From contig NZ_PGGN01000003.1 of NCBI RefSeq assembly GCF_003010935.1, forward strand, positions 744,001 to 808,000: a stretch of 64,000 nt of DNA. The letters run 5' to 3'. This DNA is from Phyllobacterium endophyticum (lineage in GTDB: Bacteria > Pseudomonadota > Alphaproteobacteria > Rhizobiales > Rhizobiaceae). Under the pieces are notes generated by a model. It saw only the letters and a list, made by a program, of their open reading frames with translations. It made no database searches and was not told the DNA's origin. A program made the translations under genes and the position numbers. Below, one piece after another: positions 18,465-27,033 of the stretch (its first letter is position 1; every line of letters starts with the position of its first letter).

Positions 18465-19301
18465 TCAACGTGCCATGAGGATGGGCACGCTCGGATCCTC
18501 GATCATGGATCTGGTCACGCCACCAAAAATCCACTCCCGTGTGCGCGAATGTCCGTACCCGCCCATGACGACGAGATCTGCAGAGATGTCCGTTGCATGT
18601 TGTTTGAGAACATCGGCAATCGGTTCGCCTCCGCTCGGAAGACGATCCACGTCAACCTTGATTCCGTGATGGGCGAGATAGCCGGCAATGTCAGCTCCCG
18701 GTTCTGGACCATTGGCGATCGAACTGGTGTCGGGATCAACTATGGTCACGTGCACCGCTTCAGCAGATGCCATGATGTCAAGGGCCTCGCGAGCTGCCCT
18801 CGCGCATTCTATGGCAAAATCCCAGGCAAGTAAGACACGTTTCGGACGCAGCGTCGGCTTGGTGCCATGCGGAATCAGAAAGATCGGTCGGCCGGACTCA
18901 AACAAGGCTCCGTCGATTACCTTGGACTTCAATGTTTCATTGGCGAGAAGATCGGGACCAACAATCGTCGCGTCTGCATAGCGCGCATATCTGCCGACGA
19001 TGTGTCCAATTTGCGCCGGTTCGGGATATTCGTCTGTTATACTAGCCGAAATGCCGGCATCCCTAACCAGCATCTCCACGGTGTTGACCCTCTCTTTGAG
19101 AGCAGCAAGATCGCTCTGACGCTCCTTCACCCATACATCGGCAGTGCCAATAGGGTAGTCCCCGATTGGCGGCAAAGACGCGACAGCGAAAACCATCATC
19201 GATAGATGGGCGTTGATTTCCGAACAGAGGTCAATTGCAATCTTTAAGTCGTTGTCGGTTTGATTCACCTCCACGATGCTCAGCAAGCTCTTGAAGCGCA
19301 T
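18465..19301 (-). CDS. Universal stress protein, two UspA domains
   Basis: ATG 19301 with a strong GGAGGG site gives 278 residues. The second Usp domain has VMGGYGHSRTREWIFGGVTRSM and the protein ends PSVPILMAR, an intact version of the ending lost in the gene at 7612. The two proteins are close paralogs along their full length (shared VDPDTSS, NGPEPGAD and VDRLPSGG segments). It heads a two-gene unit with the PPOX-like gene. The FixK-like box at 19368 is 67 bp upstream. Confidence 0.92.
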   Translation of the reverse strand: MRFKSLLSIVEVNQTDNDLKIAIDLCSEINAHLSMMVFAVASLPPIGDYPIGTADVWVKERQSDLAALKERVNTVEMLVRDAGISASITDEYPEPAQIGHIVGRYARYADATIVGPDLLANETLKSKVIDGALFESGRPIFLIPHGTKPTLRPKRVLLAWDFAIECARAAREALDIMASAEAVHVTIVDPDTSSIANGPEPGADIAGYLAHHGIKVDVDRLPSGGEPIADVLKQHATDISADLVVMGGYGHSRTREWIFGGVTRSMIEDPSVPILMAR

Positions 19302-19367
19302 TTTAATCCCTCCGGATGAAACAGCGATGTCGTGACCAAGCACTAGAGGTGAGCCCGCAAGTCTGCA

Positions 19368-19381
19368 TTGCGCTAGATCAA
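19368..19381. promoter_or_regulatory. FixK-like box (TTGCG variant) between a stress gene and a small gene
   Basis: TTGCGCTAGATCAA has a full ATCAA half and a TTGCG half. It lies 67 bp from the minus-strand stress gene (19301) and 90 bp from the plus-strand small gene (19471), so it may act in both directions. Confidence 0.6.
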
Positions 19382-19470
19382 TGTGCGAGACACGTTTGGC
19401 GCTATATTCTGGGCTGCGATTGACCGAGACATTATCCGGGAATTCAACGCATTTCTGACAGGAGGAGAAA

Positions 19471-19689
19471 ATGGACTTGCACGATTTGAGGGGTCGACTC
19501 GCCAAGGTAAATGAAGACGCCGAAGCGCTTATTAGAGATATTCAAGAAATGCTTGCTTTGGGTAAAATGCCGGGTAGCCGAGCATGGACGGCGATGTGCA
19601 ACGGGATGGTGGTGCGCTATCAGAATACCATCGAGGCCAACGAAGAAGTCATATCCAGGATTGATCATCATTTATCGGCAGGAGACTGA
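19471..19689 (+). CDS. Small hypothetical helical protein (72 residues)
   Basis: No family recognised. A strong ribosome site (AGGAGGAG) precedes the ATG. The sequence is helical and charged, with DLRGRLAKVNEDAEALIRDIQEML followed by a short Gly-Lys-Met-Pro turn and a second helix ending EANEEVISRIDHHL, suggesting a small helical hairpin; no membrane segment. Its position behind the FixK-like box suggests co-induction with the stress proteins. Confidence 0.7.
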   Translation: MDLHDLRGRLAKVNEDAEALIRDIQEMLALGKMPGSRAWTAMCNGMVVRYQNTIEANEEVISRIDHHLSAGD

Positions 19690-19929
19690 CTCGCCCGGCC
19701 GACGGGCCGTTACTCTAAGGTGTTTACAGCAGCATTGGAACGACAGCTATGTCGGGTTCTGTGACCTCAGGGAGATTATACCTTGAGCTGGTCTTCGAAG
19801 ATTTCACCAAGCGCGAGCCGTTATTGATTGGACGGGTTAGCGCCGATCAACCAAATGAACTGCCTGGGGCAACACCCAATGCTAAAGTCACAAATGACCC
19901 ACAGTCCTATTTCTCACGTCTTCAATTGC

Positions 19930-20223
19930 CTATATTCTCACAATGAAGGAATTTGCTCGCGTTTGAGCGACAGCGGTCAATAAACACGACTTTTTGTATG
20001 CTGCGATCATCTCGTCCTCGACGCTCTTTACACCCGGCACGCCCTCGACAAGTGCTCTAAGCGCCTTGCGTTCTTCTTCCGAGCCGACGAGTCCCCACAG
20101 ATGAACTTTGCCGCCCGTTACAATGACGTTGCGATTTCCGAAACCCGTCCACTTTTGCTGCTCCGACCGCGACAATAGAATCTCGACCCGTTTCCCTCGG
20201 GCGTTACAGCGAGACCTTTTCAC
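19930..20223 (-). pseudogene. C-terminal remnant of a CBS/BON-domain protein
   Basis: The minus strand encodes VIVTGGKVHLWGLVGSEEE followed by ALRALVEGVPGVKSVEDEM, a single BON domain like that ending CBS-BON stress proteins. Nothing resembling CBS domains or a good start is found upstream; the perfect FixK box at 20271 begins 48 bp beyond the fragment. I read it as the tail of a deleted gene whose promoter region may now be shared with or taken over by the flavodoxin gene. A short expressed BON protein cannot be excluded. Confidence 0.6.
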
Positions 20224-20270
20224 GCCAAACGCTGCGACAGCACTGTGTTCCGACCACGTTTCACTGGAGT

Positions 20271-20284
20271 TTGATGCGCATCAA
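20271..20284 (+). promoter_or_regulatory. Perfectly palindromic FixK/FNR box upstream of the flavodoxin gene
   Basis: TTGATGCGCATCAA is a complete 14-bp palindrome and matches TTGAT-N4-ATCAA exactly. It lies 79 bp upstream of the ATG at 20363, the same spacing as at 8539 and 38953. Confidence 0.88.
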
Positions 20285-20362
20285 TGCGGGCGGCTCGCAT
20301 ATCACCGAGGCTTGCAACACCCGGAAAATAAATCCCGGATGATCAAAATCGGAGGACTCGTC

Positions 20363-20920
20363 ATGAATTTCCTGGTGCTTTATTCCACGATTGAGGGTCA
20401 GACCCGAAAGATCGCCGAAGCGGTTGCCAGCCACCTGGAGACGCAAGGCCACATGGTGATGTTGACCGATGCAAACCAGGTCGGATTTGCCGACCCGGGC
20501 ACAAGCGATGGCGCGATCCTGTGCGCACCTATTCATATTGGTCGCTATCCGTCTCCATTTGTCCACTATGTCCATGATTGGGGTACGGTTCTCAACGACA
20601 TGCCCTCAGCCTTCATTTCCGTGTCGCTCTCCATTGCAAGTGCCGATGAGGAGGAAAAGACCGAGGCGAGAAATTATCCGGTCAGGCTTATGGATGAGAC
20701 GGGATGGAAGCCTCGATTTGTCCTACACTGTGCCGGCGCACTCAAGTATACGGAGTACGACTTTTTCAAGCGCTGGATGCTCAAGCGCATCGCATCGGCC
20801 GAGGGCGGACCGATTGACACAAAACACGATTACGAGCTGACCAATTGGACTGAGATCAAGCGCTTTGTCGACGACTTCTCGCAGGCCCTCGTCAAAGTAC
20901 GCGATTTGGCGGGCGAGTAA
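20363..20920 (+). CDS. Flavodoxin domain protein, HemG-like
   Basis: A 185-residue flavodoxin-like protein. The FMN phosphate loop is seen in YSTIEGQTRKIAEAV near residue 8-22, and the middle has SDGAILCAPIHIGRYPSPF with the flavin-contact loop. The C-terminal CAGALKYTEYDFFKRWMLKRIA resembles HemG, the protoporphyrinogen oxidase that passes electrons to quinones and works without oxygen. A haem-pathway role would suit a region full of c-type cytochromes, but a general flavodoxin oxidoreductase role is also possible. GGAGGA precedes the ATG, and a perfect FixK box is 79 bp upstream. Confidence 0.85.
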   Translation: MNFLVLYSTIEGQTRKIAEAVASHLETQGHMVMLTDANQVGFADPGTSDGAILCAPIHIGRYPSPFVHYVHDWGTVLNDMPSAFISVSLSIASADEEEKTEARNYPVRLMDETGWKPRFVLHCAGALKYTEYDFFKRWMLKRIASAEGGPIDTKHDYELTNWTEIKRFVDDFSQALVKVRDLAGE

Positions 20921-20925
20921 CGGCG

Positions 20926-21111
20926 ATGTTTGGCTGGTTCGTTCGCGTGCTGTTGATTGTCGCCGGGGTGATCACCGGATGGTTTGTGGCGCGCGATGCT
21001 ACAAACTTTGGGGTTCTGCAGATGTTTGTGATGCTGGCCCTGATCACGATCTGCGTCGCAGCATTGGCCTTCTGGCCAACGCTCTTGTCGTGGTTCAGAG
21101 GCCAACGGTAA
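20926..21111 (+). CDS. Small two-helix membrane protein
   Basis: A 61-residue protein with two hydrophobic helices (about residues 4-21 and 30-52) joined by a short polar loop (ARDATNFGV) and ending in a positive tail (WFRGQR). It starts 5 bp after the flavodoxin stop, so it is probably cotranscribed. No known family recognised. Confidence 0.7.
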   Translation: MFGWFVRVLLIVAGVITGWFVARDATNFGVLQMFVMLALITICVAALAFWPTLLSWFRGQR

Positions 21112-21165
21112 AGCTTCGAAAGTTTCCGATCATCGGCTGCAACGCTGCAGCAGCCAATCTTCCGC

Positions 21166-23727
21166 CTAGCCGATAATTCGTCGGACACCAGATAGAAACT
21201 TCACCATGTCGAACGGCAACACCGCAACCACTCCGGCACCTGCAGCGAGCGCGGCCTGTCCGATTTCGGGCCGGGTAAATCCGAATAGTTCGGCCAGATT
21301 GGGTTGGACAATGCAAATTGAAACAACCGACGCTGCGATCGCCGCGGCGATCCAGAATGTCATTCGACCGCGTTCAAACATGTGCACAATGACCGCCTCG
21401 CGGCTGCTGTTTACCAAGGCTAGCGACAAGTTCCCGGCCGTTACGGCAATGAAAGCGGCAGTTCGGGCCGTTTCGACCGATGCTTCCTGCAACAACAGTC
21501 CATGATAAAGCGCAAGGCTCACGATGAGGAGCACGCTGCCTTGCAGAAGGCCAAAGATAACCTGAGGAATGCCTGCAAGCGGATCTTCAACCGACCGCGG
21601 CGGGCGCATCATAATATCTCGCTCGGCCGGCGTGCGTTCAAAAACAATCGAGCACATCGGGTCGATGATCATCTCGATCACCACAACATGCGCCGGAAAG
21701 AAAAGCGGCGGCATGCCTGCAAGCAGCGGTACAAGCGCCAACCCAGCGATCGGGACATGGATCGCGGAAATATAGATCATCACCTTCCGCAGATTGTCGA
21801 AGATGCGCCTTCCCATCTTGACTGCGCTGACGATGCTTCCAAAATCTTCGTCGAGCAGCACTATCCCTGCCGCTTCGCGGGCGACGTCTGTGCCACGTTT
21901 TCCCATTGCAATGCCGATATGTGCCGCCTTGAGCGCTGGCGCATCGTTAACGCCATCGCCAGTCATGGCAACGATCTCACCCTGGCGTTTGAGAGCTTCG
22001 ACAATTCGTAGCTTTTGTTCGGGCATGATGCGGGCAAAGACATTCGCGCAGGAAACCAGCCGCTTCATCTCTGCATCGTCCGCATGTTCGAGTTCGTCGC
22101 CAGTGACAGCGCCATCTTTAGTGTCTATGCCGGCAGCAAAAGCGATCGCCAATGCCGTCGCTGGATAATCACCTGTGATCATTTTGACCGAGATTCCCGC
22201 GCGGAATGCTTCACTCACCGCGGCTGGCACAGTTGTCCGCAAAGGATCCTCGAAGCCGACCAGCCCGGCAAAGGTGAAATCGAAATCGTGCTGTGATTCA
22301 GGCAGTTCACCGCGCGCGGCCGTCCCGATGCCAACGCCGAGGACACGCAAGCCTTTTTCGGCCATGGCCTGAACATGTTCCATAATCGCAGCTGCCTTTT
22401 CACCGGTAAGGTGGCACAGGTCGACGATGGCCTCCGGTGCACCCTTACAAGCAATGGCAAAGTTGCCCATGTCATCCTTCCAGACGACAGACATTGCCAG
22501 GAGTTCCGGCCTCAGGCCGTATTCGCGAACCATCGGCCATTCCGTCGATCGGTACTCTCCGGCCCGAGACGCCAGTCCCGCTACCGCCCGATCCATCGGA
22601 TCGATGGATGCGTGCCGAGTCGCGAGCCATGCGGCATTTACGAGCGGTCGGAAGGCGTACGGTACGTCACGTAAGTCTGGCTCAACTTCGAGTTGGTCGG
22701 TCAAGGTGTCGAGGTGCCGGACACGCATGCGGTTTTCAGTGAGCGTCCCGGTCTTGTCCACGCAAAGAACGGTGGCGGCTCCAAGAGTTTCGATGACAGC
22801 CGGCCGGCGGGCCAATACCTTGATACGTGCCAGCCGCCATGCGCCGATGGCCAGGAAAATTGTCAAAACGACCGGGAATTCTTCCGGCAGCATGCCCATG
22901 GCAAGCGCGATGCCTGAGAGTACGCCCTGCAGCCAGTCCTCGCGATAGACACCGTAGAAGACGACCAAGGCGCAGCACACGATCGCGGCCAGTCCTGCGA
23001 AAAGCCGAACGATACGGTTCACCGAGATCTGGAGTCGGGTCCTTTCCACGACGATTGAAGCCAACGAGACGCCGATCCTTCCCGCACGGGTTCGGGGTCC
23101 GGTATCCAACACAATCGCCGCTCCATGGCCCTTGACGACAAGGGTTCCGGAATAGACGAATGGCTGGTCGTCGCCTCCAGGCACGGCCAACTGACCGCCA
23201 TCGCCTGCACGCTTGCGGACGGGAACACTCTCTCCCGTCAAGAGTGATTCATCGACAACCAACCCTGAGTTGCTTATCAACATCCCGTCGGCTGGAACGC
23301 GTTCCCCTTCATCGAGCAGCATCAGGTCTCCTGCCACGACTTCGTTCGCTCCAATGGTGCACTCCTTGCCGTCGCGCAAGACCCGCGCCGTGGGTGCGCC
23401 CAGCATCCGCAGCGCGGCAAGCGCGTTTTCGCTTCGCTGCTGCTGATACAAGATGAGCCCGATGGTGAGAATAGCAAAACCAGCCAGTAGGAGACCTTCC
23501 GCAAGATCGCCAATCAAGAGATAAAGCGCTGCCGCCACAACGAGGAGCAACAACATCGGTTCGGTCAAAATTTCTCTCGCGATAGCGAATACCGACCTGC
23601 TGGCGTCTTCCCGGATGGTGTTGGGGCCATATTTTTCAAGTTGATGCTTCGCCTCGGCACTGGTCAGCCCCGCATGCATTAGGCTCGAAGATATGGCTGA
23701 GCGGGCAATGGGTTGCGGCATATTCAT
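21166..23727 (-). CDS. Cation-translocating P-type ATPase (P2-type-like)
   Basis: ATG 23727 gives 853 residues. The layout is that of P2-type pumps: N-terminal cation-ATPase domain, actuator motif LLTGESVP near 163-169, transmembrane helix 4 with MLPEEFPVVLTIFLAIGAW (about 279-297), phosphorylation site DKTGTLT with Asp324, and the hinge TGDGVNDAPALKAAHIGIAMG. No N-terminal heavy-metal domain or CPC motif is present, so it is not a copper/zinc pump; Ca2+ or another hard cation is likely. It begins 23 bp after the stress-protein gene at 23751-24581 and should share its transcript. It has ten or so membrane helices. Confidence 0.92.
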   Translation of the reverse strand: MNMPQPIARSAISSSLMHAGLTSAEAKHQLEKYGPNTIREDASRSVFAIAREILTEPMLLLLVVAAALYLLIGDLAEGLLLAGFAILTIGLILYQQQRSENALAALRMLGAPTARVLRDGKECTIGANEVVAGDLMLLDEGERVPADGMLISNSGLVVDESLLTGESVPVRKRAGDGGQLAVPGGDDQPFVYSGTLVVKGHGAAIVLDTGPRTRAGRIGVSLASIVVERTRLQISVNRIVRLFAGLAAIVCCALVVFYGVYREDWLQGVLSGIALAMGMLPEEFPVVLTIFLAIGAWRLARIKVLARRPAVIETLGAATVLCVDKTGTLTENRMRVRHLDTLTDQLEVEPDLRDVPYAFRPLVNAAWLATRHASIDPMDRAVAGLASRAGEYRSTEWPMVREYGLRPELLAMSVVWKDDMGNFAIACKGAPEAIVDLCHLTGEKAAAIMEHVQAMAEKGLRVLGVGIGTAARGELPESQHDFDFTFAGLVGFEDPLRTTVPAAVSEAFRAGISVKMITGDYPATALAIAFAAGIDTKDGAVTGDELEHADDAEMKRLVSCANVFARIMPEQKLRIVEALKRQGEIVAMTGDGVNDAPALKAAHIGIAMGKRGTDVAREAAGIVLLDEDFGSIVSAVKMGRRIFDNLRKVMIYISAIHVPIAGLALVPLLAGMPPLFFPAHVVVIEMIIDPMCSIVFERTPAERDIMMRPPRSVEDPLAGIPQVIFGLLQGSVLLIVSLALYHGLLLQEASVETARTAAFIAVTAGNLSLALVNSSREAVIVHMFERGRMTFWIAAAIAASVVSICIVQPNLAELFGFTRPEIGQAALAAGAGVVAVLPFDMVKFLSGVRRIIG

Positions 23728-23750
23728 CTCGTCACCTTGGTAAGAAACTG

Positions 23751-24581
23751 TCAGCGCATCATGAAAACGGGGATTGGCGATGTTTCGATCATGGTCCTGG
23801 TTACGCCGCCAAAGAGCCGCTCGCGCAGGCGCGAGTGTCCGTATGCCCCCATGACGATCATGTCGGCGGAGATTTCGCTCGCATGCTGTTTCAAAAGGTC
23901 TGCGACTGACATGCCGCATGTGCGCAACCGATCAATCTTCACCTTTATGCCATGTCTGGCCAGGTAGGCGGCAATGTTTGCTCGTGGACTGCCATCGGAC
24001 ACGCCGTCTGAATCGCCATCGACTATCGCGACGTGGACATCGACGGACGCTGCCATGACATTGACGGCTTCACGCGCCGCACGCACAGCCTCGATCCGCC
24101 CGTCCCAGGCGAGCATGACGTTGTGCGGATGCAAGGTGGCACGCGCGCCTGTCGGCACTACCAAGATCGGCCTTCCGGAATGGAACAGAGCTCCGCTTAA
24201 TGCAGGCGATTTTAGCGCGGGCTGGTGCAGAAGATCTGGACCGACAATGGTGACGTCCGAAAATCGCGCACGCTGCCCGATGATCTCCTCCGCCCATTCC
24301 CCTTCGCAATAGTAACTGTCGACGTCAGCCCTGAGTCCAGCATGCTGGACAAGCGATATGATTTGCTTTTCGCGCTTCTTCATCGCGGCGATATCTGCCT
24401 CGCGCTCCAGCAACCATGCTCCGGAAACCACAACCCCATAACCACCGATCGGAGTAGGTGCAAGCGACACGATGAGGACACTCAGATGCGCGTCCTGCTC
24501 CTTGCAGAGGTGGATGGCATTCAAAATGTCGCGGTCACACTGATCGATCCCGATGACACTAAACACGCTCCTGCACGACAT
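23751..24581 (-). CDS. Universal stress protein, two UspA domains
   Basis: ATG 24581 gives 276 residues. The second Usp domain carries VMGAYGHSRLRERLFGGVTRTM and the protein ends SPIPVFMMR. The N-terminal domain (IGIDQCDRDILNAIHLCKEQ) matches the paralogs at 7612 and 18465 in layout. It forms an operon with the P-type ATPase downstream, a combination also inferred for other FixK-controlled stress genes here. A FixK-like box is 70 bp upstream. Confidence 0.9.
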   Translation of the reverse strand: MSCRSVFSVIGIDQCDRDILNAIHLCKEQDAHLSVLIVSLAPTPIGGYGVVVSGAWLLEREADIAAMKKREKQIISLVQHAGLRADVDSYYCEGEWAEEIIGQRARFSDVTIVGPDLLHQPALKSPALSGALFHSGRPILVVPTGARATLHPHNVMLAWDGRIEAVRAAREAVNVMAASVDVHVAIVDGDSDGVSDGSPRANIAAYLARHGIKVKIDRLRTCGMSVADLLKQHASEISADMIVMGAYGHSRLRERLFGGVTRTMIETSPIPVFMMR

Positions 24582-24650
24582 GGCAGCTATCCTTGTTTGA
24601 TGAACCATATGTCCAAGCCTTGAGCGTAGGCCGGAGCATTGCAGGGCTCC

Positions 24651-24664
24651 TTGCGCTGGATCAA
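24651..24664. promoter_or_regulatory. FixK-like box (TTGCG variant) between two divergent genes
   Basis: TTGCGCTGGATCAA has a full ATCAA half and a TTGCG half. It is 70 bp from the minus-strand stress gene (24581) and 52 bp from the plus-strand unknown gene (24716), and could serve both. Confidence 0.6.
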
Positions 24665-24715
24665 AGCGCGCCGAAAATTTGTTCGATAGATTCCACACCA
24701 ACAAGGAGATTTACG

Positions 24716-25102
24716 ATGATCAAATTGACAGATCTGACTTCCAAATTCCGCCATGTGCGGCTGGTGTTGGCACGCGGGAAAGGTCATCCCGAGGGCGATT
24801 CCCACGAAGGCTATGATTTGCTGGTGCCTCTTGACGGGTACGGACAGCTTGACGCCGTAGAATGGAAAGAAAACCAGAGCCTGTGCCGCGTTCGCCGCTT
24901 TCGCCGCAAGGGCGAGGACTTGATTGGCAGGCTGCGAAGGAAACCAGGCGGTCAATGGTATTTCGACTACGCGCAAGGCTGGTCCGACGACGAACTTGCC
25001 TTTTATCTGAGCGACGAACGCTTCGCCCAGGGCGAATACATCTCCATCGGCAACGGCGAGGCCATGCGTCCCTACCGGATCACCTTGGTGGAAAAGCCAT
25101 AG
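24716..25102 (+). CDS. Conserved-looking hypothetical protein (128 residues)
   Basis: I do not recognise the family. A strong AAGGAG site precedes the ATG. The protein is beta-rich and basic, with SHEGYDLLVPLDGYGQLDA, FRRKGEDLIGRLRRKPGGQW and WSDDELAFYLSDERFAQGEY, and no cysteine cluster beyond a single Cys; no signal or membrane segment. The conserved Gly/Trp/Tyr content suggests a real folded domain. It lies between two FixK-type regulated stress genes and is followed 45 bp downstream by another stress protein on the same strand, so it probably forms an operon with it. Confidence 0.8.
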   Translation: MIKLTDLTSKFRHVRLVLARGKGHPEGDSHEGYDLLVPLDGYGQLDAVEWKENQSLCRVRRFRRKGEDLIGRLRRKPGGQWYFDYAQGWSDDELAFYLSDERFAQGEYISIGNGEAMRPYRITLVEKP

Positions 25103-25147
25103 GTCATCCGGCGCTGCAAGAACCAGTATTTTTGAAAGGTGACAGCG

Positions 25148-25966
25148 ATGTCCTACAGAACCATACTCGCCAATCTCAACATCGACGGTCCGGTTGCGCC
25201 GCTCATGGACTACGCGATCAATCTCGCTGCTCGATTCAACTCCCACCTGATTGGCTTTGCAGCTGCGGTTCCATCAGCTCCGATGGCATGGCCCGAAGGT
25301 GTGGTGACCGACGGCGACATGGCTCACGAACGCGAAGAAATCGAGCTACGGATGAAAAATTTGCGTCGTGAATTTGAGAGTCATGCAGGAACCAACGTCT
25401 CGCGCGAATGGCGCGATGGTGTCGCCAATCCAACTCGGCTCATTATTGAAATGTCGAGGGTGACCGATCTGATTGTCACGGGGTGTGAAGACGATTTTAC
25501 CCTCGGTCATCCCGAGCGCTTCATCAATTTGGGCAATCTCGTGCTGCAAGCTGGTCGGCCCGTCCTCGTTGCGGCAAAGGGCGCGAGGCGCATTTTTACC
25601 AATACCGCCCTGATTGCATGGAAGGACACCCGCGAAGCGCGCCGCGCTGTGGTCGATGCCCTTCCGTTGTTGTGCCAAGCCAGCGAGGTGGTGGTCGTGA
25701 CGGTCGACCGGGGCGCGGACATTCTCACTCAGGAGAGCATCGACGACGTTTGCCAATTCCTTCGCCGTCATGGCGTGACCGCGCGAAGCGAGATCATCAA
25801 GGACAGACACGAGAGTGAAAGCCTTCTTCGTTTCGCCAGGCAGATGGGCGCGGAACTGGTCGTCTCAGGCGCGTACGGCCACAGCAGGGTACGGGAATTG
25901 GTTTTTGGCGGCGTCACGCGTTCCCTCCTCGCAGAAGAGAGTTTCAGTCGATTCCTGTCGAGCTGA
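25148..25966 (+). CDS. Universal stress protein, two UspA domains
   Basis: A 272-residue tandem Usp protein. The second domain has VVSGAYGHSRVRELVFGGVTRSLL, with ATP-binding-type Gly residues, and the first has the usual degenerate loop. It differs from the other copies at the N-terminus (YRTILANLNIDGPVAPLMDYAINLAARF), resembling the group found next to BON and kinase genes in other proteobacteria. It is downstream of the 128-residue unknown gene and probably cotranscribed from the box at 24651. Confidence 0.9.
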   Translation: MSYRTILANLNIDGPVAPLMDYAINLAARFNSHLIGFAAAVPSAPMAWPEGVVTDGDMAHEREEIELRMKNLRREFESHAGTNVSREWRDGVANPTRLIIEMSRVTDLIVTGCEDDFTLGHPERFINLGNLVLQAGRPVLVAAKGARRIFTNTALIAWKDTREARRAVVDALPLLCQASEVVVVTVDRGADILTQESIDDVCQFLRRHGVTARSEIIKDRHESESLLRFARQMGAELVVSGAYGHSRVRELVFGGVTRSLLAEESFSRFLSS

Positions 25967-25981
25967 ACGTCGACCGTGTCA

Positions 25982-26300
25982 TCAGGCTCGCTGCAGATTG
26001 AGCGTTGCCAGCATGAGACTTTGATCTGATGGATGGTGTGAAATTGAAAATCCAAATTCTCGGCACAATGTCAGCATCTTCTTGTTCTCGCTGAGTATGA
26101 GCCCTTCAATCTGTTTCACCCCGTCCGCTCTTGCAAAATTGATCAATTGACGGAGCAATTCCCAACCAAGGCCCTGCCCCTGCAAGTCGGTTCTGACAAG
26201 GACTGCGTATTCTGCGATTTCGTGATCCGGATCGGAGTTGAGTCGAGCTATCCCGGCCAGTTCCCCACTTGGTTTGTTTGCTTGCCAAACAAATACTCCT
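25982..26300 (-). pseudogene. GNAT acetyltransferase, C-terminal fragment
   Basis: The minus strand encodes GELAGIARLNSDPD, AEYAVLVRTDLQGQGLGWELL (the acetyl-CoA pyrophosphate loop Q-G-x-G-x-G/W) and MLTLCREFGFSI, which is the last ~95 residues of a GNAT domain like the one ending protein-acetylating acyl-CoA synthetase fusions (Pat). The N-terminal region and any synthetase domains are absent: the coding similarity ends near 26300 where a magnesium-ATPase fragment begins on the other strand. It is a truncated relic, though it still has an open frame to 26377. Confidence 0.75.
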
Positions 26301-26901
26301 AAACAATTTCCTATCGGACTTGCCGTCCCTAGCGATCTCGACTGACAATGTCGATGAGGATCAGACCAGGATGCCAAGACATTGGGACATTGCCTTTGTC
26401 CGGCGCTTCATGCTGACCTTTGGCATCGTCAGCAGCTTCTTTGATTTTATGACATTTGGCTTTCTAATTTTTGTTGCCCATGCAACGGCCGAGACGTTCC
26501 AGACTGCCTGGTTAATCGAGTCCCTTATCACAGAGCTGGCGATCGTTCTCGTCGTTCGCACCAGAAAGGCCTTTTGGCAAAGTCGGCCGAGTGCCCTCCT
26601 CGTCTGGCTGACGGCCGGAACTTTCCTGGTGGCTGTCGCGACGCCTATATTACCGTACGCAGCTTGGTTCGGATTTGTGCCATTGCCGCTGCCGATAATG
26701 GCCGGCCTCTTTGCCATTACCATCATGTATCTCATCGCATCCGAAGCCACCAAGCATTGGTTCTTCTCTGGCACCCACGCCGGCACGAGACACGGCAAGA
26801 GTACACATCATTTGAGCACAGACCCCCGAAACAGACTGTCGCACCCGTTTCCTGCGCGTAAGGCCCCGGTGGCCGACAACAATAAGTCCGGGCATCTTTG
26901 A
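26288..26901 (+). pseudogene. Magnesium-transporting P-type ATPase (MgtA/MgtB), C-terminal fragment
   Basis: The plus strand enters in the middle of a P-type ATPase: QILLNNFLSDLPSLAISTDN, then PRHWDIAFVRRFMLTFGIVSSFFDF and SLITELAIVLVVRTRKAFWQSRP, closely matching the final membrane helices of MgtA. The phosphorylation and nucleotide domains are missing. The last ~45 codons after HWFF are not family-like. The fragment begins within a few bases of the GNAT fragment on the opposite strand, which marks a recombination or deletion junction. Confidence 0.82.
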
Positions 26902-26911
26902 CATGGATCAA
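26898..26911 (+). promoter_or_regulatory. FixK/FNR-type box upstream of fixNOQP
   Basis: TTGACATGGATCAA fits TTGAY-N4-RTCAA. It is 122 bp upstream of the GTG of fixN, consistent with the FixK-activated fixN promoters known in rhizobia. Confidence 0.85.
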
Positions 26912-27033
26912 AGAAGAGATGTGGCGGCACGTTAGGTTGCTCTCAACGGATTCTACACAAAACGGACGCGGATTGGACTGATCACAGCCAAACCAATCGA
27001 TGCGACGGCTTTCATTAACGCGGGGCGATCGAA

